A stretch of 64,000 nucleotides of DNA from Actinomadura sp. NAK00032 (GCF_013364275.1 NZ_CP054932.1:930001-994000); one strand, 5' to 3'; numbered from the stretch's first letter, positions 15,564-24,243 are shown. Notes: generated by a model not told the origin, from the sequence alone. Translations and numbers: made by a program.

Positions 15564-16786
15564 TGGCGCAGCGAGCAGGCGACAGGGACGTCGCCGTCGT
15601 CACGCCCTGGTATCCGAACCCGCTGCAGGAGTGGGCCGGGGCGTTCGTCCAGACGATGGTGGAGGCGACGGCGCCGGGCTGCGGCGACGTCACCGTCTAC
15701 CACACCGAGGCGTGGCTGATGCGGGAGCCGGCGGCTCAGGTGGAGGCGGCGCGGGCGGCGCACCGGCGGCTCCTGCCCGTCGCGCTGCGCCCGCAGCCGG
15801 CGGTCGCGGGCGCCCGGCTGCTGCGCGTCCCGGTGCCGACGGTCCCGGAGTACACCTTCGCCGACCTCGCCCGCGAACACGCGCGCTGGCTGCGTGAGGC
15901 GCTGCGCGGGGAACCGGTCCCGGCGCCGGTCGTGCATGCGCACGTGGGGCTGCGCGGCGGGTGGACGGCCCTGGAGAACGCCCGGCCGGACGCGCGGGTG
16001 TTCGTCACCGAGCACGCGTCCTTCATCGACAAGGTGCTCGACCAGCCGGACTCGCGGGCGTTGTACGCGCAGGTGCTCGACCGGTGCACCGGCTTCTTCG
16101 CGGTGACGGACGTGCTGCGCGACAAGCTCGCCGCCGCCTTCCCGGACGCCGCCGGCAAGATCGAGACGATCCCGAACCCGGTGTCGTTCGAAGCGCCCCG
16201 GGCTCGTCCGGTCGCGGAGCTGCGCCGCTGGCTGTATGTGGGCGCCCTGGTCGAGCGGAAGGGCGTCGAGCTGCTGCTGGAGGCTTTCGCCGCGTGCCGC
16301 GCCGAGGACCCCGCGCTGACGCTCACCATGGCGGGCGCGGGGGTGCTCGGCGCCCGGCTCGCGGCGCGGGCCGCCGAACTCGGCGTCGCGGACGCCGTGT
16401 CGTTCCCGGGAGCCGTCGCTCCGGACGAGGCCGCGCGGCTGATGCGGGATCACGACCTGCTCGTCCACCCGGCCCGCTGGGAGACGTTCGGCGTGACGGT
16501 CATCGAGGCGGTCGCGGCGGGGACTCCGGTGCTCGTCACGCGCTGCGGCGGCCCCGAGCGCACGCTCGCCGGCATAGAGGACGCCGCCGGGGAAATGATC
16601 GACGTCGAGGACGACCCCGGCTCGATCGCCGCCGGCTACCGCCGCCTGCGCGATCGCTTCCCGGACGGCCTCGACCTGCCGAAGGCCCGCGCCGTCCTGG
16701 ACGAGCGCTTCGGGTACGGCGCGGTGGCCGGGGCGCACCACCGGCACTGGTTCGGGGAGGACCCCGACGGGGGAGGGGGACGGTGA
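15563..16786 (+). CDS. GT-B glycosyltransferase, family 4
   Basis: 407 residues. The N-terminal half opens with DVAVVTPWYPNPLQEWAGAF, the usual acceptor-side start, and has VVHAHVGLRGGWTAL and VFVTEHASFIDKVL. The C-terminal half has WLYVGALVERKGVELLLEAF, SFPGAVAPDEAARLMRD and the E-x7-E region HPARWETFGVTVIEAVAAG typical of retaining GT4 enzymes. It is a cytosolic or membrane-associated sugar transferase in the glycan cluster. Its start overlaps the previous stop and its end overlaps the GTG of a small half-glycosyltransferase-like gene (GTGA), so the genes are co-translated. Confidence 0.92.
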   Translation: MAQRAGDRDVAVVTPWYPNPLQEWAGAFVQTMVEATAPGCGDVTVYHTEAWLMREPAAQVEAARAAHRRLLPVALRPQPAVAGARLLRVPVPTVPEYTFADLAREHARWLREALRGEPVPAPVVHAHVGLRGGWTALENARPDARVFVTEHASFIDKVLDQPDSRALYAQVLDRCTGFFAVTDVLRDKLAAAFPDAAGKIETIPNPVSFEAPRARPVAELRRWLYVGALVERKGVELLLEAFAACRAEDPALTLTMAGAGVLGARLAARAAELGVADAVSFPGAVAPDEAARLMRDHDLLVHPARWETFGVTVIEAVAAGTPVLVTRCGGPERTLAGIEDAAGEMIDVEDDPGSIAAGYRRLRDRFPDGLDLPKARAVLDERFGYGAVAGAHHRHWFGEDPDGGGGR

Positions 16787-17307
16787 ACGTCGTGTTCGTG
16801 GCCCTTGGGGGCACCCGGCGGCCTGCGGTCGTCCGGGAGTGCGCGCGGGTCCGCGCGGACGGCGGCACCGCGACCGTGGTCGTCGGGAGGGCGTCCGCGT
16901 GGGCCGGCGAGCCGCTCCCGGACGGCGTGGAGACCGTCGACCTGCCCGCGCTCGAACGCCGCCACCGTCCGGCGCTGGAGCAGTTCCTGCTGTTCAGGTT
17001 GCCGCGACTGGTGCTGCGCGTATGCTTTCCCGGCCCGCTGCGCGGGGTGGGCGACCGGCTCAACGCCGGGTTCCGCGACCGGGTGGCCCGTCCCGTCGAC
17101 CGGCGGCTGGCCCGCCGCCACCGGCGGGACCCGGCCGCGATCCGCCGCCGGATCGTCGACCGGGAGCTGCTGCGCGGCCGGTCCGTCGACCTCGTCGTCA
17201 TCGGCGACCCGCAGTCGCTGGTGGCCGTGTCCGAGCTGGCCGACGTGATCGCGGGCGCGGGAGCGCGGCCCGCCTACACCATCGCCGGAGGACGATCCCA
17301 TGACTGA
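16783..17307 (+). CDS. Half-glycosyltransferase-like small protein
   Basis: 174 residues, not recognised as a named family. The start MNVVFVALGGTRRPAVVRECARV is a Rossmann-like strand-loop-helix, like the N-terminal half of a GT-B enzyme, then VETVDLPALERRHRPALEQF. A basic helical region (LNAGFRDRVARPVDRRLARR) and SVDLVVIGDPQSLVAVSELA follow. No C-terminal donor-binding domain exists; the protein ends at the next gene. Its order of elements matches the protein at 18766: a PRLVLRV/PRVIVRP block, GDRLN/GARLN, then a basic helix and a short final strand. It overlaps both neighbours. It may be an accessory subunit of the adjacent glycosyltransferases; this is speculation. Confidence 0.7.
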   Translation: MNVVFVALGGTRRPAVVRECARVRADGGTATVVVGRASAWAGEPLPDGVETVDLPALERRHRPALEQFLLFRLPRLVLRVCFPGPLRGVGDRLNAGFRDRVARPVDRRLARRHRRDPAAIRRRIVDRELLRGRSVDLVVIGDPQSLVAVSELADVIAGAGARPAYTIAGGRSHD

Positions 17308-18769
17308 ACGCCCGGCCGAACCCAGGGGCAGGCGCCGCCCGCGCCTGCTGTACCTGGCCTTCTACTTCCCGCCGTCCCGCGCGAGCGGCGTGTACCGGCC
17401 GCGTGCGACCGCGAACCGGCTCGTCGAGCTGGGCTGGGACGTCACGGTGTTCGCGGCGCCGCTGCCGTTCCTCTACGACACGATCGGCTCGGTCGACGAC
17501 AAGCTCATGGACACCGTCGACCCGCGGATCACGCTCGTCCGGCCGAGCCTGAACCGGTTCGTGTGGGAGACCGATCTGCGGGAGTACAGCGGGTTCCGGG
17601 CAAGGTTCCCGTTCCTGGCGCAGTCGCTCTATACGTGGGGGCAGGAGCACGTCTTCCCCGAGCACTACGCGTCGTGGGCGCGGGCCAGTGTCCGGAAGGC
17701 GCTGCGGATGCACGCGCGGCGCAGGTTCGACGTGGTGCTCGCGACCGGCAACCCGTTCGCCTCGTTCGGCGCGGCCTGGCTGTTCCACAAGCTGACCCGC
17801 ACGCCCTACATCATCGACTACCGCGACTCCTGGACCCTCGACCAGTTCTCCGAGGAGCCGAGGTTCGAGGACGGGCATCCCGCCTGGCGGTGGGAGGGCC
17901 GGGTGCTGGGGGCGGCGGCGAACTCGCTGTACGTCAACGACGCGCAGCGCGCCTGGCACGCGGACCGGCACCCGCACGCGGCTGACCGGATGATGACCGT
18001 CCTGAACGGGTGGGACGCCGACACGCTCCCGAGCATCGCCGAGCCGCCCCCGGCGGCCCGCGAGGCGGCGGGGGCGGCGGCGGAGGGGCACGCGCCCCGG
18101 TTCACCTACGTCGGCACCGTCACCGACCAGCAGCCCATCGAGCCGCTGGTCGAGGGGTTCTCCCGGGCCCGGGAGCATCCCGACATGGCGGACGCGTCCC
18201 TCGACTTCTACGGGTACTTCGGCTTCTTCAAGGCCTCCGTCAAGGTGCTCCGCAACCGCTTCGCCGCCGCCGCGGCCGTCGCCGGCCGAGCCGGCGCGGA
18301 ACCCGGCGAGGGGGGCGGCGAGGGGGCCGAGGACGACGGGGTGCTCGCGCCGGGCGTGCGCTACCGGGGGCCGGTGTCCAAGACCGAACTCGCCGGCGTC
18401 TACCGGGACTCCGACGTCCTGGTGTTCCTCAACGGCGGCGGCCGCTACGTCACCTCCGGGAAGATCTTCGAGTACATGGCGGCGGGGCGGCCGATCGTGT
18501 CCGTCCACACCCCGGGGTCGGCGGCGGAGGAGCTGCTGCGCGGCTACCCGCTGTGGTTCAACCCGGGCGGGCTCGACCCGGCGGACATCGCCGTGTCGAT
18601 GGCGGCGGCGGCGAAGGCCGCGGCCGGGCTGGACGGGCGGCAGGTCGCCGAGGCCCGCGAGTACGCGGGCCGCTTCTCCCGGAACGTGACCTTGGAGCCG
18701 CTCATCGCGCGGCTCACCGAACTTGCCGTGCGCAGGCGCGGCGTGGCGGGACGGGGTGGTTCTCAGTGA
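17300..18769 (+). CDS. GT-B glycosyltransferase, family 4-like
   Basis: 489 residues. LLYLAFYFPPSRASGVYRP and LVELGWDVTVFAAPLP mark the N-terminal half, with FDVVLATGNPFASFGAAW and TPYIIDYRDSW near residue 175 as in related enzymes. The second half has PRFTYVGTVTDQQPIEPLVE, YRGPVSKTELAGVYRDSDVL and KIFEYMAAGRPIVSV. A Gly/Glu-rich low-complexity insert (around GAEPGEGGGEGAEDDG, residue about 335) is unusual and may be a flexible loop. It sits between the two half-glycosyltransferase-like genes and overlaps both (ATG at 17300 within the first, GTGA with the second), so the three may form one functional set. Confidence 0.9.
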   Translation: MTERPAEPRGRRRPRLLYLAFYFPPSRASGVYRPRATANRLVELGWDVTVFAAPLPFLYDTIGSVDDKLMDTVDPRITLVRPSLNRFVWETDLREYSGFRARFPFLAQSLYTWGQEHVFPEHYASWARASVRKALRMHARRRFDVVLATGNPFASFGAAWLFHKLTRTPYIIDYRDSWTLDQFSEEPRFEDGHPAWRWEGRVLGAAANSLYVNDAQRAWHADRHPHAADRMMTVLNGWDADTLPSIAEPPPAAREAAGAAAEGHAPRFTYVGTVTDQQPIEPLVEGFSRAREHPDMADASLDFYGYFGFFKASVKVLRNRFAAAAAVAGRAGAEPGEGGGEGAEDDGVLAPGVRYRGPVSKTELAGVYRDSDVLVFLNGGGRYVTSGKIFEYMAAGRPIVSVHTPGSAAEELLRGYPLWFNPGGLDPADIAVSMAAAAKAAAGLDGRQVAEAREYAGRFSRNVTLEPLIARLTELAVRRRGVAGRGGSQ

Positions 18770-19350
18770 ACGGCGAAGTGCGGGCTCCGCGAGTGCTTGT
18801 CCTGGCCCTGGACCCCCGGCTCGCCATGGATCCGAAGCCGACCGTCCCCGCCCAGCGCCAGTACAAGCGCATCATCGGCCTGGCCGGCCACTTCGTGGAC
18901 GAGGAGGGCGCCCAGGTCGACCTTGTGACGGCGGAACCGGACGGCTGGGACGAGCTGGACGGGCGGGTGCGGCTGCACCGGATCGACCGGGCGGAGGCCC
19001 GGCATCCGCTGCCCTGGCTGGAGCACACGATCGTCACGCGGATGCCGCGCGTCATCGTCCGGCCGGTGGCGGGGCTCGGCCGTCCCGGCGCCCGGCTGAA
19101 CACGGCCCGGACCAGGCTGTCCGTGGGCGTCCACCGGCGGCTGTTCGTGCCGTTCTACCGGCACGTCCGGCCGATGCTGCTGGCCCGCATCGCGCGGCGG
19201 CGGGTGCTGCGCGGCCTCGACCCCGCCCGGCTCACCCGCGTCGTCGTGATGGACCGGACGTCGGTGCCGCTCGGCCGCCGGCTGGCCCGCCTGCACCCGG
19301 ACATCGTCGTCACGACCCGCCAGGACCGGACCCTGGACGCCAAGCCCTGA
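18766..19350 (+). CDS. Half-glycosyltransferase-like small protein, second copy
   Basis: 194 residues from a GTG overlapping the previous stop (GTGA). RVLVLALDPRLAMDPKPTVP gives a first strand and loop, and QRQYKRIIGLAGHFVDEEGA a helix. VTRMPRVIVRPVAGLGRPGA with RLNTARTRLSVGVHRRLFVP corresponds to the same region of the protein at 16783. RLTRVVVMDRTSVPLGRRLA and PDIVVTTRQDRTL follow. No donor-binding half and no membrane segment are present. It is the last plus-strand gene of the cluster; the WbpD-like gene converges 4 bp later. Function unknown. It is probably a divergent paralogue of the 16783 protein. Confidence 0.7.
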   Translation: MNGEVRAPRVLVLALDPRLAMDPKPTVPAQRQYKRIIGLAGHFVDEEGAQVDLVTAEPDGWDELDGRVRLHRIDRAEARHPLPWLEHTIVTRMPRVIVRPVAGLGRPGARLNTARTRLSVGVHRRLFVPFYRHVRPMLLARIARRRVLRGLDPARLTRVVVMDRTSVPLGRRLARLHPDIVVTTRQDRTLDAKP

Positions 19351-19354
19351 GGGC

Positions 19355-19972
19355 TCAGGACGCCTCAGGTGCCTCGGTGAGGACGGGCGTGCCGTCCTCG
19401 GCGGGCTTCTCGACGTAGCGCTCGCCGGTGCGCGGGCACTCCCACGTCCCGTCCGGGCCCTCGGTCAGGCGCGCTCCGGCGCGGCCGACCCAGCCGACGC
19501 GGCGCGCGGGCACGCCCACCACCAGGCCGAAGTCGGGGACGTCCCGGGTGACGACCGCGCCCGCGGCGACCATCGCCCAGCGGCCGATCCGGACCGGCGC
19601 GACGCACACGCTCCGGGCGCCGAGCGAGGCGCCCTCGGCGACGTGCACGCCGACCGCCTCCCAGTCGCCGCCGCGCTTCAGCGTGCCGTCCGGGTCCACC
19701 GAGCGGGGCTCGCGGTCGTTGGTGAGGACGACGGCAGGGCCGACGAACACGCCGTCCTCCAACACGGCGGGCTCGTAGACGAGCGCGTGGTTCTGCAGCT
19801 TCACGTTGTCGCCGATCTGGACGCCCGCGCCGACGTAGGCGCCGCGCGACACGATGCAGCCCGAGCCCAGCCGGGCGTTCTCGCGGATCTGGGCGAGGTC
19901 CCACACGGTGGTGCCGTCGCCGAGCTTCGCGCTCGGATCGACCTGGGCGCTCGGCGTGATGCGGGGTGTCAT
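19355..19972 (-). CDS. Left-handed beta-helix acetyltransferase (WbpD-like)
   Basis: 205 residues with hexapeptide repeats: VDPSAKLGDGTTVWDLAQIR, CIVSRGAYVGAGVQIGDNVK, VLEDGVFVGPAVVLTNDREP and GVHVAEGASLGARSVCVAPV, then the TRDVPDFGLVVGVPARRVGW end typical of WbpD/WlbB N-acetyltransferases. It should acetylate the C3 amino group made by the WbpE-like enzyme using acetyl-CoA, giving UDP-2,3-diacetamido uronic acid. The extra C-terminal 40 residues (WECPRTGERYVEKPAEDG) are seen in this subfamily. It overlaps the upstream GT2 gene by 4 bp (ATGA) on the minus strand and converges with the plus-strand cluster. Confidence 0.9.
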   Translation of the reverse strand: MTPRITPSAQVDPSAKLGDGTTVWDLAQIRENARLGSGCIVSRGAYVGAGVQIGDNVKLQNHALVYEPAVLEDGVFVGPAVVLTNDREPRSVDPDGTLKRGGDWEAVGVHVAEGASLGARSVCVAPVRIGRWAMVAAGAVVTRDVPDFGLVVGVPARRVGWVGRAGARLTEGPDGTWECPRTGERYVEKPAEDGTPVLTEAPEAS

Positions 19973-21957
19973 GCGCTGCCTTCCTTGACGTTCTGATCGA
20001 TGCCGGGCACCGCCGGCCTGCGCCGCAGCCGCCGCAGGCGGGCCGCGAGCGGCGCCGTGACGTGCACGGTCACCGGGTCCAGGTCGAGCCGGACGTGGGC
20101 GCGGCGCGGCGGGAGCAGGGACGCGGTCATCGGCCCGAGCAGGCCGCCGCCGTCCGGGACGCGGACCTTCACGGGCCCGCCGACACCGTCGATCTCGATG
20201 GACGCGCGCCAGCGTCCGGGCCGCACGCCGGTGAGCGGCAGGTCGGCGAACCGGCGGTCCGGCCGGCCGGGGTCGGTCACCAGCGGGGTGCGGAGCACGC
20301 CGCCGTCACCGGCCCGGCGGAGCAGCACGCTCATGCCGGGCGGCGGGACGGACGCCAGCACCGGCGGCGGCTCGCACAGCACCCGCAGCCGCCGCCCCGA
20401 CCGCTGGACCAGCTCGACCGCGCCCAGGTCGGCGATGGTGAGGCCGCCGCCGACGTCCAGCGCGAGCGGGCCGCGCCCGCCGCCGGGCGACGGCCGGACC
20501 ACCCGCCACCGGCCCGCCGCCTCGACGAGCCCGGCGCGCGGCACCGCCATGCCGCTCGGCTTGGTCAGCGCGGCGGTCAGCACATGGCCTTCGATGGCCG
20601 CCTCGACGCCGAGCGTCCACCGGCCGTCCGGCCAGGAGGCGGGCGCGGGACGGAACGCGGCCGTGAACGCGGTGGCCCTGCCGCCGCCGGTCGGCTCGCC
20701 CGGCCGGGTCGTGCACGGGATGCGGTGGCGGACGCCGTCGCCGTTCTCCACGACCAGGTGGACGTCCGGCGGCCCCTGGTCGGCGTCGCGGATCACGACC
20801 GTCCCGGTGACCGTCAGGTGGGGGCCCTCCCAGGAGACGGAGTCCAGCGCGGACTTCAGCACCGGGACGGTCTCGTAGCAGGCGTCGGGGACGTCCAGTA
20901 CGGCGTCCCGGAAGAAGGGGTAGCGGGCGAACGCCCGCCCGGCCTCCAGCAGGACACTGGGCCGCTCCCCGCTCCGATGGAACCGCAGGACCTCTTCCAT
21001 TTCCTCGACGAGGCCGCGCCGGACGCAGTGCGCGAGCACCCGGCGGTGCGGTTCGTAGCGGGCAGCCAGCCCCGGCGTGAGCCAGGTGTCGAGCAGCTCG
21101 CGCGCCCCGGTCAGCGCGGTCTCGCGCTCTTCGGCGGGCGCGCCGAGGTAGCCGCGTTCCAGCCGCCCGAACACCTCCAGTTGCAGGAAGCGGTAGTGCA
21201 GCCGCTCGCGCGTCTCGCCGGGCTCGGTGTGCGCGGCGACGAGCGCCATCGCCCGTCCGGCGATCTCGTGGACGGCGGCGGTGGGCGCGCCGCCGACCTG
21301 GGTGCTGCTGGTGCCGTCCTCCCGGGCGGCCCAGTAGTAGCAGTCGTAGTCGGCGAGGACGGACACCCCGCTCGCGTGCAGGTAGGCGCCGGTGGTGAAC
21401 AGCTGGTCCTCGTGCGACAGCAGGCCCTCGGTGAACCGCAGCCCCGCCCGCTCGACCAGCGACCGGCGGAACAGCTGGAGCGCGGCCATCGACATGCGCG
21501 GGAACAGGTCGCAGCCGGGATCGAGGACGTGCGTGCGCTCGATCGTCCGGCCGAACACCCTCGGCACCTTGCGGCCGCCCGTCCCGACCTGCCGGCCGAG
21601 CACGATGTCGGTGCCGTTGCGGTCGGCCATCGCCGCCATCCGCTCCAGCGCCTCCGGGCCCAGCCGGTCGTCGGCGTCCAGGAAGAACACGTACTCGCCG
21701 GACGCCCGCTCCAGCCCCCGGTTGCGCGGCGCGCCCGGACCGCCCGAGTTCGGCTGGTGGACGACCGTCAGCTGCTCGCGGTCGCGGGCCAGGCCGTCCA
21801 GCAGTGCGGCGCCGCCGTCGGTGGAGCCGTCGTCCACCGCGATGATCTCGATGCGCTCGGCGGGGAGGGACTGCGCGAAGACCGACTCCAGCGCCCGGCC
21901 CACCGTGTCCCGGCAGTCGAACACCGGCACGATCACACTGACCAGGGGTTGCCTCAT
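19969..21957 (-). CDS. GT-A glycosyltransferase, family 2, with extra C-terminal region
   Basis: 662 residues from ATG at 21957; the frame stays open 36 codons upstream, but homology begins at PLVSVIVPVFDCRDTVGRAL. The GT2 core shows IIAVDDGSTDGGAALLDG, the metal-binding DxD in VFFLDADDRLGPEALERM, and DRNGTDIVLGRQV. Residues about 330-662 are a long beta-rich tail with repeated strand patterns (around VLKSALDSVSWEGPHLTVTG, RHRIPCTTRPGEPTGG and LRVLCEPPPVLASV), as in some teichoic- or teichuronic-acid-type transferases; this tail may bind polymer. First gene of a minus-strand pair with the acetyltransferase gene. Confidence 0.9.
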   Translation of the reverse strand: MRQPLVSVIVPVFDCRDTVGRALESVFAQSLPAERIEIIAVDDGSTDGGAALLDGLARDREQLTVVHQPNSGGPGAPRNRGLERASGEYVFFLDADDRLGPEALERMAAMADRNGTDIVLGRQVGTGGRKVPRVFGRTIERTHVLDPGCDLFPRMSMAALQLFRRSLVERAGLRFTEGLLSHEDQLFTTGAYLHASGVSVLADYDCYYWAAREDGTSSTQVGGAPTAAVHEIAGRAMALVAAHTEPGETRERLHYRFLQLEVFGRLERGYLGAPAEERETALTGARELLDTWLTPGLAARYEPHRRVLAHCVRRGLVEEMEEVLRFHRSGERPSVLLEAGRAFARYPFFRDAVLDVPDACYETVPVLKSALDSVSWEGPHLTVTGTVVIRDADQGPPDVHLVVENGDGVRHRIPCTTRPGEPTGGGRATAFTAAFRPAPASWPDGRWTLGVEAAIEGHVLTAALTKPSGMAVPRAGLVEAAGRWRVVRPSPGGGRGPLALDVGGGLTIADLGAVELVQRSGRRLRVLCEPPPVLASVPPPGMSVLLRRAGDGGVLRTPLVTDPGRPDRRFADLPLTGVRPGRWRASIEIDGVGGPVKVRVPDGGGLLGPMTASLLPPRRAHVRLDLDPVTVHVTAPLAARLRRLRRRPAVPGIDQNVKEGSA

Positions 21958-22194
21958 GGCCCCTCTACCGTCGGACGCCTTCGGAACGCGGTTACCAGGC
22001 AACTCTATGGCGCTGACCCCGCCGCCGTGATCTCCCGGACGGCGCGGCGGGACCTTGCCTCGCACAGTTCACCGGCGGGGCCATGTCCGTTAGCGGTATT
22101 GCCACCCGTCCGTTACCGGAGCTGGGAGAACCCGGAAGATCCCTGGGAGAAAAGGCGCGGTCCCGTTGATCCGGCGGCGGGGTATCACCGTGCA

Positions 22195-22635
22195 ATGGTT
22201 ATGGGCATTGTTCTCCGTCTCCTCGTCGCCGCCGGACTCGCGGCCGACGCAGTCGTGCACTGGCGCTTCGCGCCCGACATGGCCCCCGGGCCGAACACCC
22301 CGGACGACGTGATCCCCGGGGACGACCTCTTCCGCGCGCAGGCGATCGCGGCGGCCGTCGCCGCCGTCCTGGTGCTGGTGTGGGCGCGGCGATGGACGTA
22401 CGCGATCGCGTTCCTCGTCGCCGCGAGCGCCGCCGGCGCCGTCCTGCTGTACTACTTCGTCGACTTCGGGCAGCTCGGGCCGATCCCGCGGATGTACGAC
22501 CCGCAGTGGTACTCCGACAAGACGATCAGCCTGGCCGGTGAACTGGTCGCGGCGCTCGCCGCGCTCATCGGCTTCTTCACCGTCCACCGGGACAGGGAGC
22601 CGGAGTCGCCGTCACGCCAGCTCGGGGCGCACTGA
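22195..22635 (+). CDS. Four-helix membrane protein, unknown function
   Basis: 146 residues. Four hydrophobic segments are visible: IVLRLLVAAGLAADAVVHW, FRAQAIAAAVAAVLVLVWA, AIAFLVAASAAGAVLLYYF and ISLAGELVAALAALIGFFTV. The loop between helices 1 and 2 (PDMAPGPNTPDDVIPGDD) is Pro/Asp-rich and probably outside. No family was recognised. Two ATG codons are close together (22195 and 22201). The last 59 bp overlap the end of the convergent alpha/beta hydrolase gene, so one of the two C-termini may not be needed. It stands alone upstream of the catabolic operon. Confidence 0.7.
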   Translation: MVMGIVLRLLVAAGLAADAVVHWRFAPDMAPGPNTPDDVIPGDDLFRAQAIAAAVAAVLVLVWARRWTYAIAFLVAASAAGAVLLYYFVDFGQLGPIPRMYDPQWYSDKTISLAGELVAALAALIGFFTVHRDREPESPSRQLGAH

Positions 22636-23398
22636 CCCGCCGGGCGCGGCGGGCGAAGTCGAGGGACTCCTCGAAGACCGCCGTCACGTCCCGGACGTTC
22701 CTCCAGACGTGGTCGGCGCCGTCCACCGGCCGGTACTCGGCCCGCGCGCCCGCCGCGCGGAGGGATTCGGCCATCCGCTCGCTCTGCGCGCACGGCACCG
22801 TCCGGTCGGCGGTGCCGTGCCAGAGCTGGAACGGCGGGGCGCCGCCGTGGACGTGCGCGAGCGGGCTGGCCTCCGCCGCGAGCGACGGCGCGTCCCGCAC
22901 CGGGGCGCCGAGCAGCAGCGACTCGCGCGAGCCGGGGGCGCCGCCGTCCGGCATCGCGGCCAGGTCGTACACCCCGGACCAGCCCACCACGGCGGCGATG
23001 CCGGGGCCGGTGAGCGCGGCGAGCGCCGCGAGATGCGCGCCCGCCGACTCGCCCCACGCCACGACCGTCGAGCCGTCGAAGCCGTACTCGCCGCCGTTGC
23101 AGCGCAGCCAGCCGACGGCGGAGCGGACGTCCTCCAGTTGCGCGGGGTGGCGCGCCTCGCCCGACAGCCGGTAGTCCGCGGCCGCCACCGCGAACCCGGC
23201 GCGGGCGAGGCGCTCGAACGGGGACGGCCGCCAGCCGGCGAACGCGTGCCCGAAGTCGCGGCGGGACCCGCGCCGCCAGCCGCCGCCGTGCAGGAACAGG
23301 ATCACCGGGGCCGGGCCCGCCGCCGGGAGGTACAGGTCCAGCAGCAGCGGCCGGTAGCCCACCCGGTCGGCGTACTCGATGCCCGCGCGGACCTCCAT
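22577..23398 (-). CDS. Alpha/beta hydrolase (carboxylesterase-like)
   Basis: 273 residues. The oxyanion-hole motif HGGGWRRGSRRDF follows LLLDLYLPAAGPAPVILFL. The nucleophile elbow is GESAG in VVAWGESAGAHLAALAA, and LWHGTADRTVPCAQSERMAE with VDGADHVWRNV supply the acid and His. This is the hormone-sensitive-lipase/esterase type. It is the last gene of a five-gene minus-strand operon with two SDRs and two FAH-family enzymes, so it may open a lactone or ester in that pathway. ATG at 23398 overlaps the stop of the FAH gene (ATGA). Its end overlaps the convergent membrane protein gene. Confidence 0.88.
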   Translation of the reverse strand: MEVRAGIEYADRVGYRPLLLDLYLPAAGPAPVILFLHGGGWRRGSRRDFGHAFAGWRPSPFERLARAGFAVAAADYRLSGEARHPAQLEDVRSAVGWLRCNGGEYGFDGSTVVAWGESAGAHLAALAALTGPGIAAVVGWSGVYDLAAMPDGGAPGSRESLLLGAPVRDAPSLAAEASPLAHVHGGAPPFQLWHGTADRTVPCAQSERMAESLRAAGARAEYRPVDGADHVWRNVRDVTAVFEESLDFARRARRVSAPRAGVTATPAPCPGGR

Positions 23399-24243
23399 CA
23401 CGTCCCGCCCGCGACGAACCGCTGGGTGAGGGCGCCCACGCCCTCCAGCTCGCTCACCAGCACCTCGCCCGGACGGATGAAGCGTTTCGGCGAGCGGGCG
23501 TTGCCGACCCCGGCGGGCGTCCCGGTGAAGACCAGGTCGCCGGGGAACAGCCGGCAGACCCGCGACAGCCGGACGAGCAGCTCCGGCACGTCGTAGATCA
23601 TCGAGGACGTGCGCGCCTCCTGCACCGTCTCCCCGGACAGGCTGCACGAGATCGCCAGGTCGGACGGGTCGGCGAACTCGTCCGGGGTGACGAGCCACGG
23701 GCCGGTCGGGCCGAAGTTCGGGTACGACTTGGCCAGGCTGAACTGCGGCTTCGCCCCGGCGAGCTGCGACGTCCGCTCGGACAGGTCCTGGCCGAGCATG
23801 ATCCCGGCGACGTGGTCCCAGGCGTCCTCGCGGCGGACGGCGGCGGCCTCCCGGGAGACCGCCAGCACCATCTCGACCTCCCAGTCCACCGTGTCGGACG
23901 GCAGCGCGACCTCGCAGACCGGCCCGGCGAGGCAGCTCGGGAACTTCGTGAACGTCACGGGCGCGGTGTCGGGCGGGTACCCGGCCTCGCTCGCGTGCGC
24001 CGCGTAGTTGACGCCGATCGCGAAGACCTGGCGCGGGCGGGGCACCGGCGGGCCGAGGTCCGCCCGGTCGAACGGCTCGCCCAGCGCCGGGTCGAGCGAC
24101 GCCGCCCAGGAGCGGAAGGCGTCCCAGTCGGCGAACGCCTCCTGCGGGTCGGCGGAGAACCGGCCGTCCGCGGCGCCGGCGACGTCGATCGCGACGTCGC
24201 CGACGACGACCGCGGCGCGCCCGGCCAGGTTCGCCAGCCTCAC
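23398..24243 (-). CDS. Fumarylacetoacetate hydrolase family protein
   Basis: 281 residues from a GTG overlapping the previous stop. The FAH fold is shown by VFAIGVNYAAHASEAG, PSDTVDWEVEMVLAVSRE with the metal-binding acidic residues, GIMLGQDLSERTSQ, and the C-terminal FPGDLVFTGTPAGVGNARSP and PGEVLVSELEGVGALTQRF. It should use a divalent metal to hydrolyse or isomerise a beta-diketone or 2-oxo acid. It is the second FAH enzyme in this operon and is moderately diverged from the first, so the two probably do different steps, for example isomerase/hydratase and C-C hydrolase. Confidence 0.9.
   Translation of the reverse strand: MRLANLAGRAAVVVGDVAIDVAGAADGRFSADPQEAFADWDAFRSWAASLDPALGEPFDRADLGPPVPRPRQVFAIGVNYAAHASEAGYPPDTAPVTFTKFPSCLAGPVCEVALPSDTVDWEVEMVLAVSREAAAVRREDAWDHVAGIMLGQDLSERTSQLAGAKPQFSLAKSYPNFGPTGPWLVTPDEFADPSDLAISCSLSGETVQEARTSSMIYDVPELLVRLSRVCRLFPGDLVFTGTPAGVGNARSPKRFIRPGEVLVSELEGVGALTQRFVAGGT

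Noticed and set aside
19346-19359. CCTGAG/CTCAGG inverted repeat at the convergent gene ends, possible terminator
   Set aside because: The 2-nt loop is too tight for a good hairpin and the stem is only 6 bp.
12656-21957. Antibiotic biosynthesis cluster
   Set aside because: No polyketide, peptide or terpene synthase genes are present; the enzymes fit a surface glycan better.
19966-22194. Long plus-strand frame before the four-helix membrane protein
   Set aside because: It is the antisense shadow of the GT2 gene; membrane-protein-like sequence begins only at 22195.
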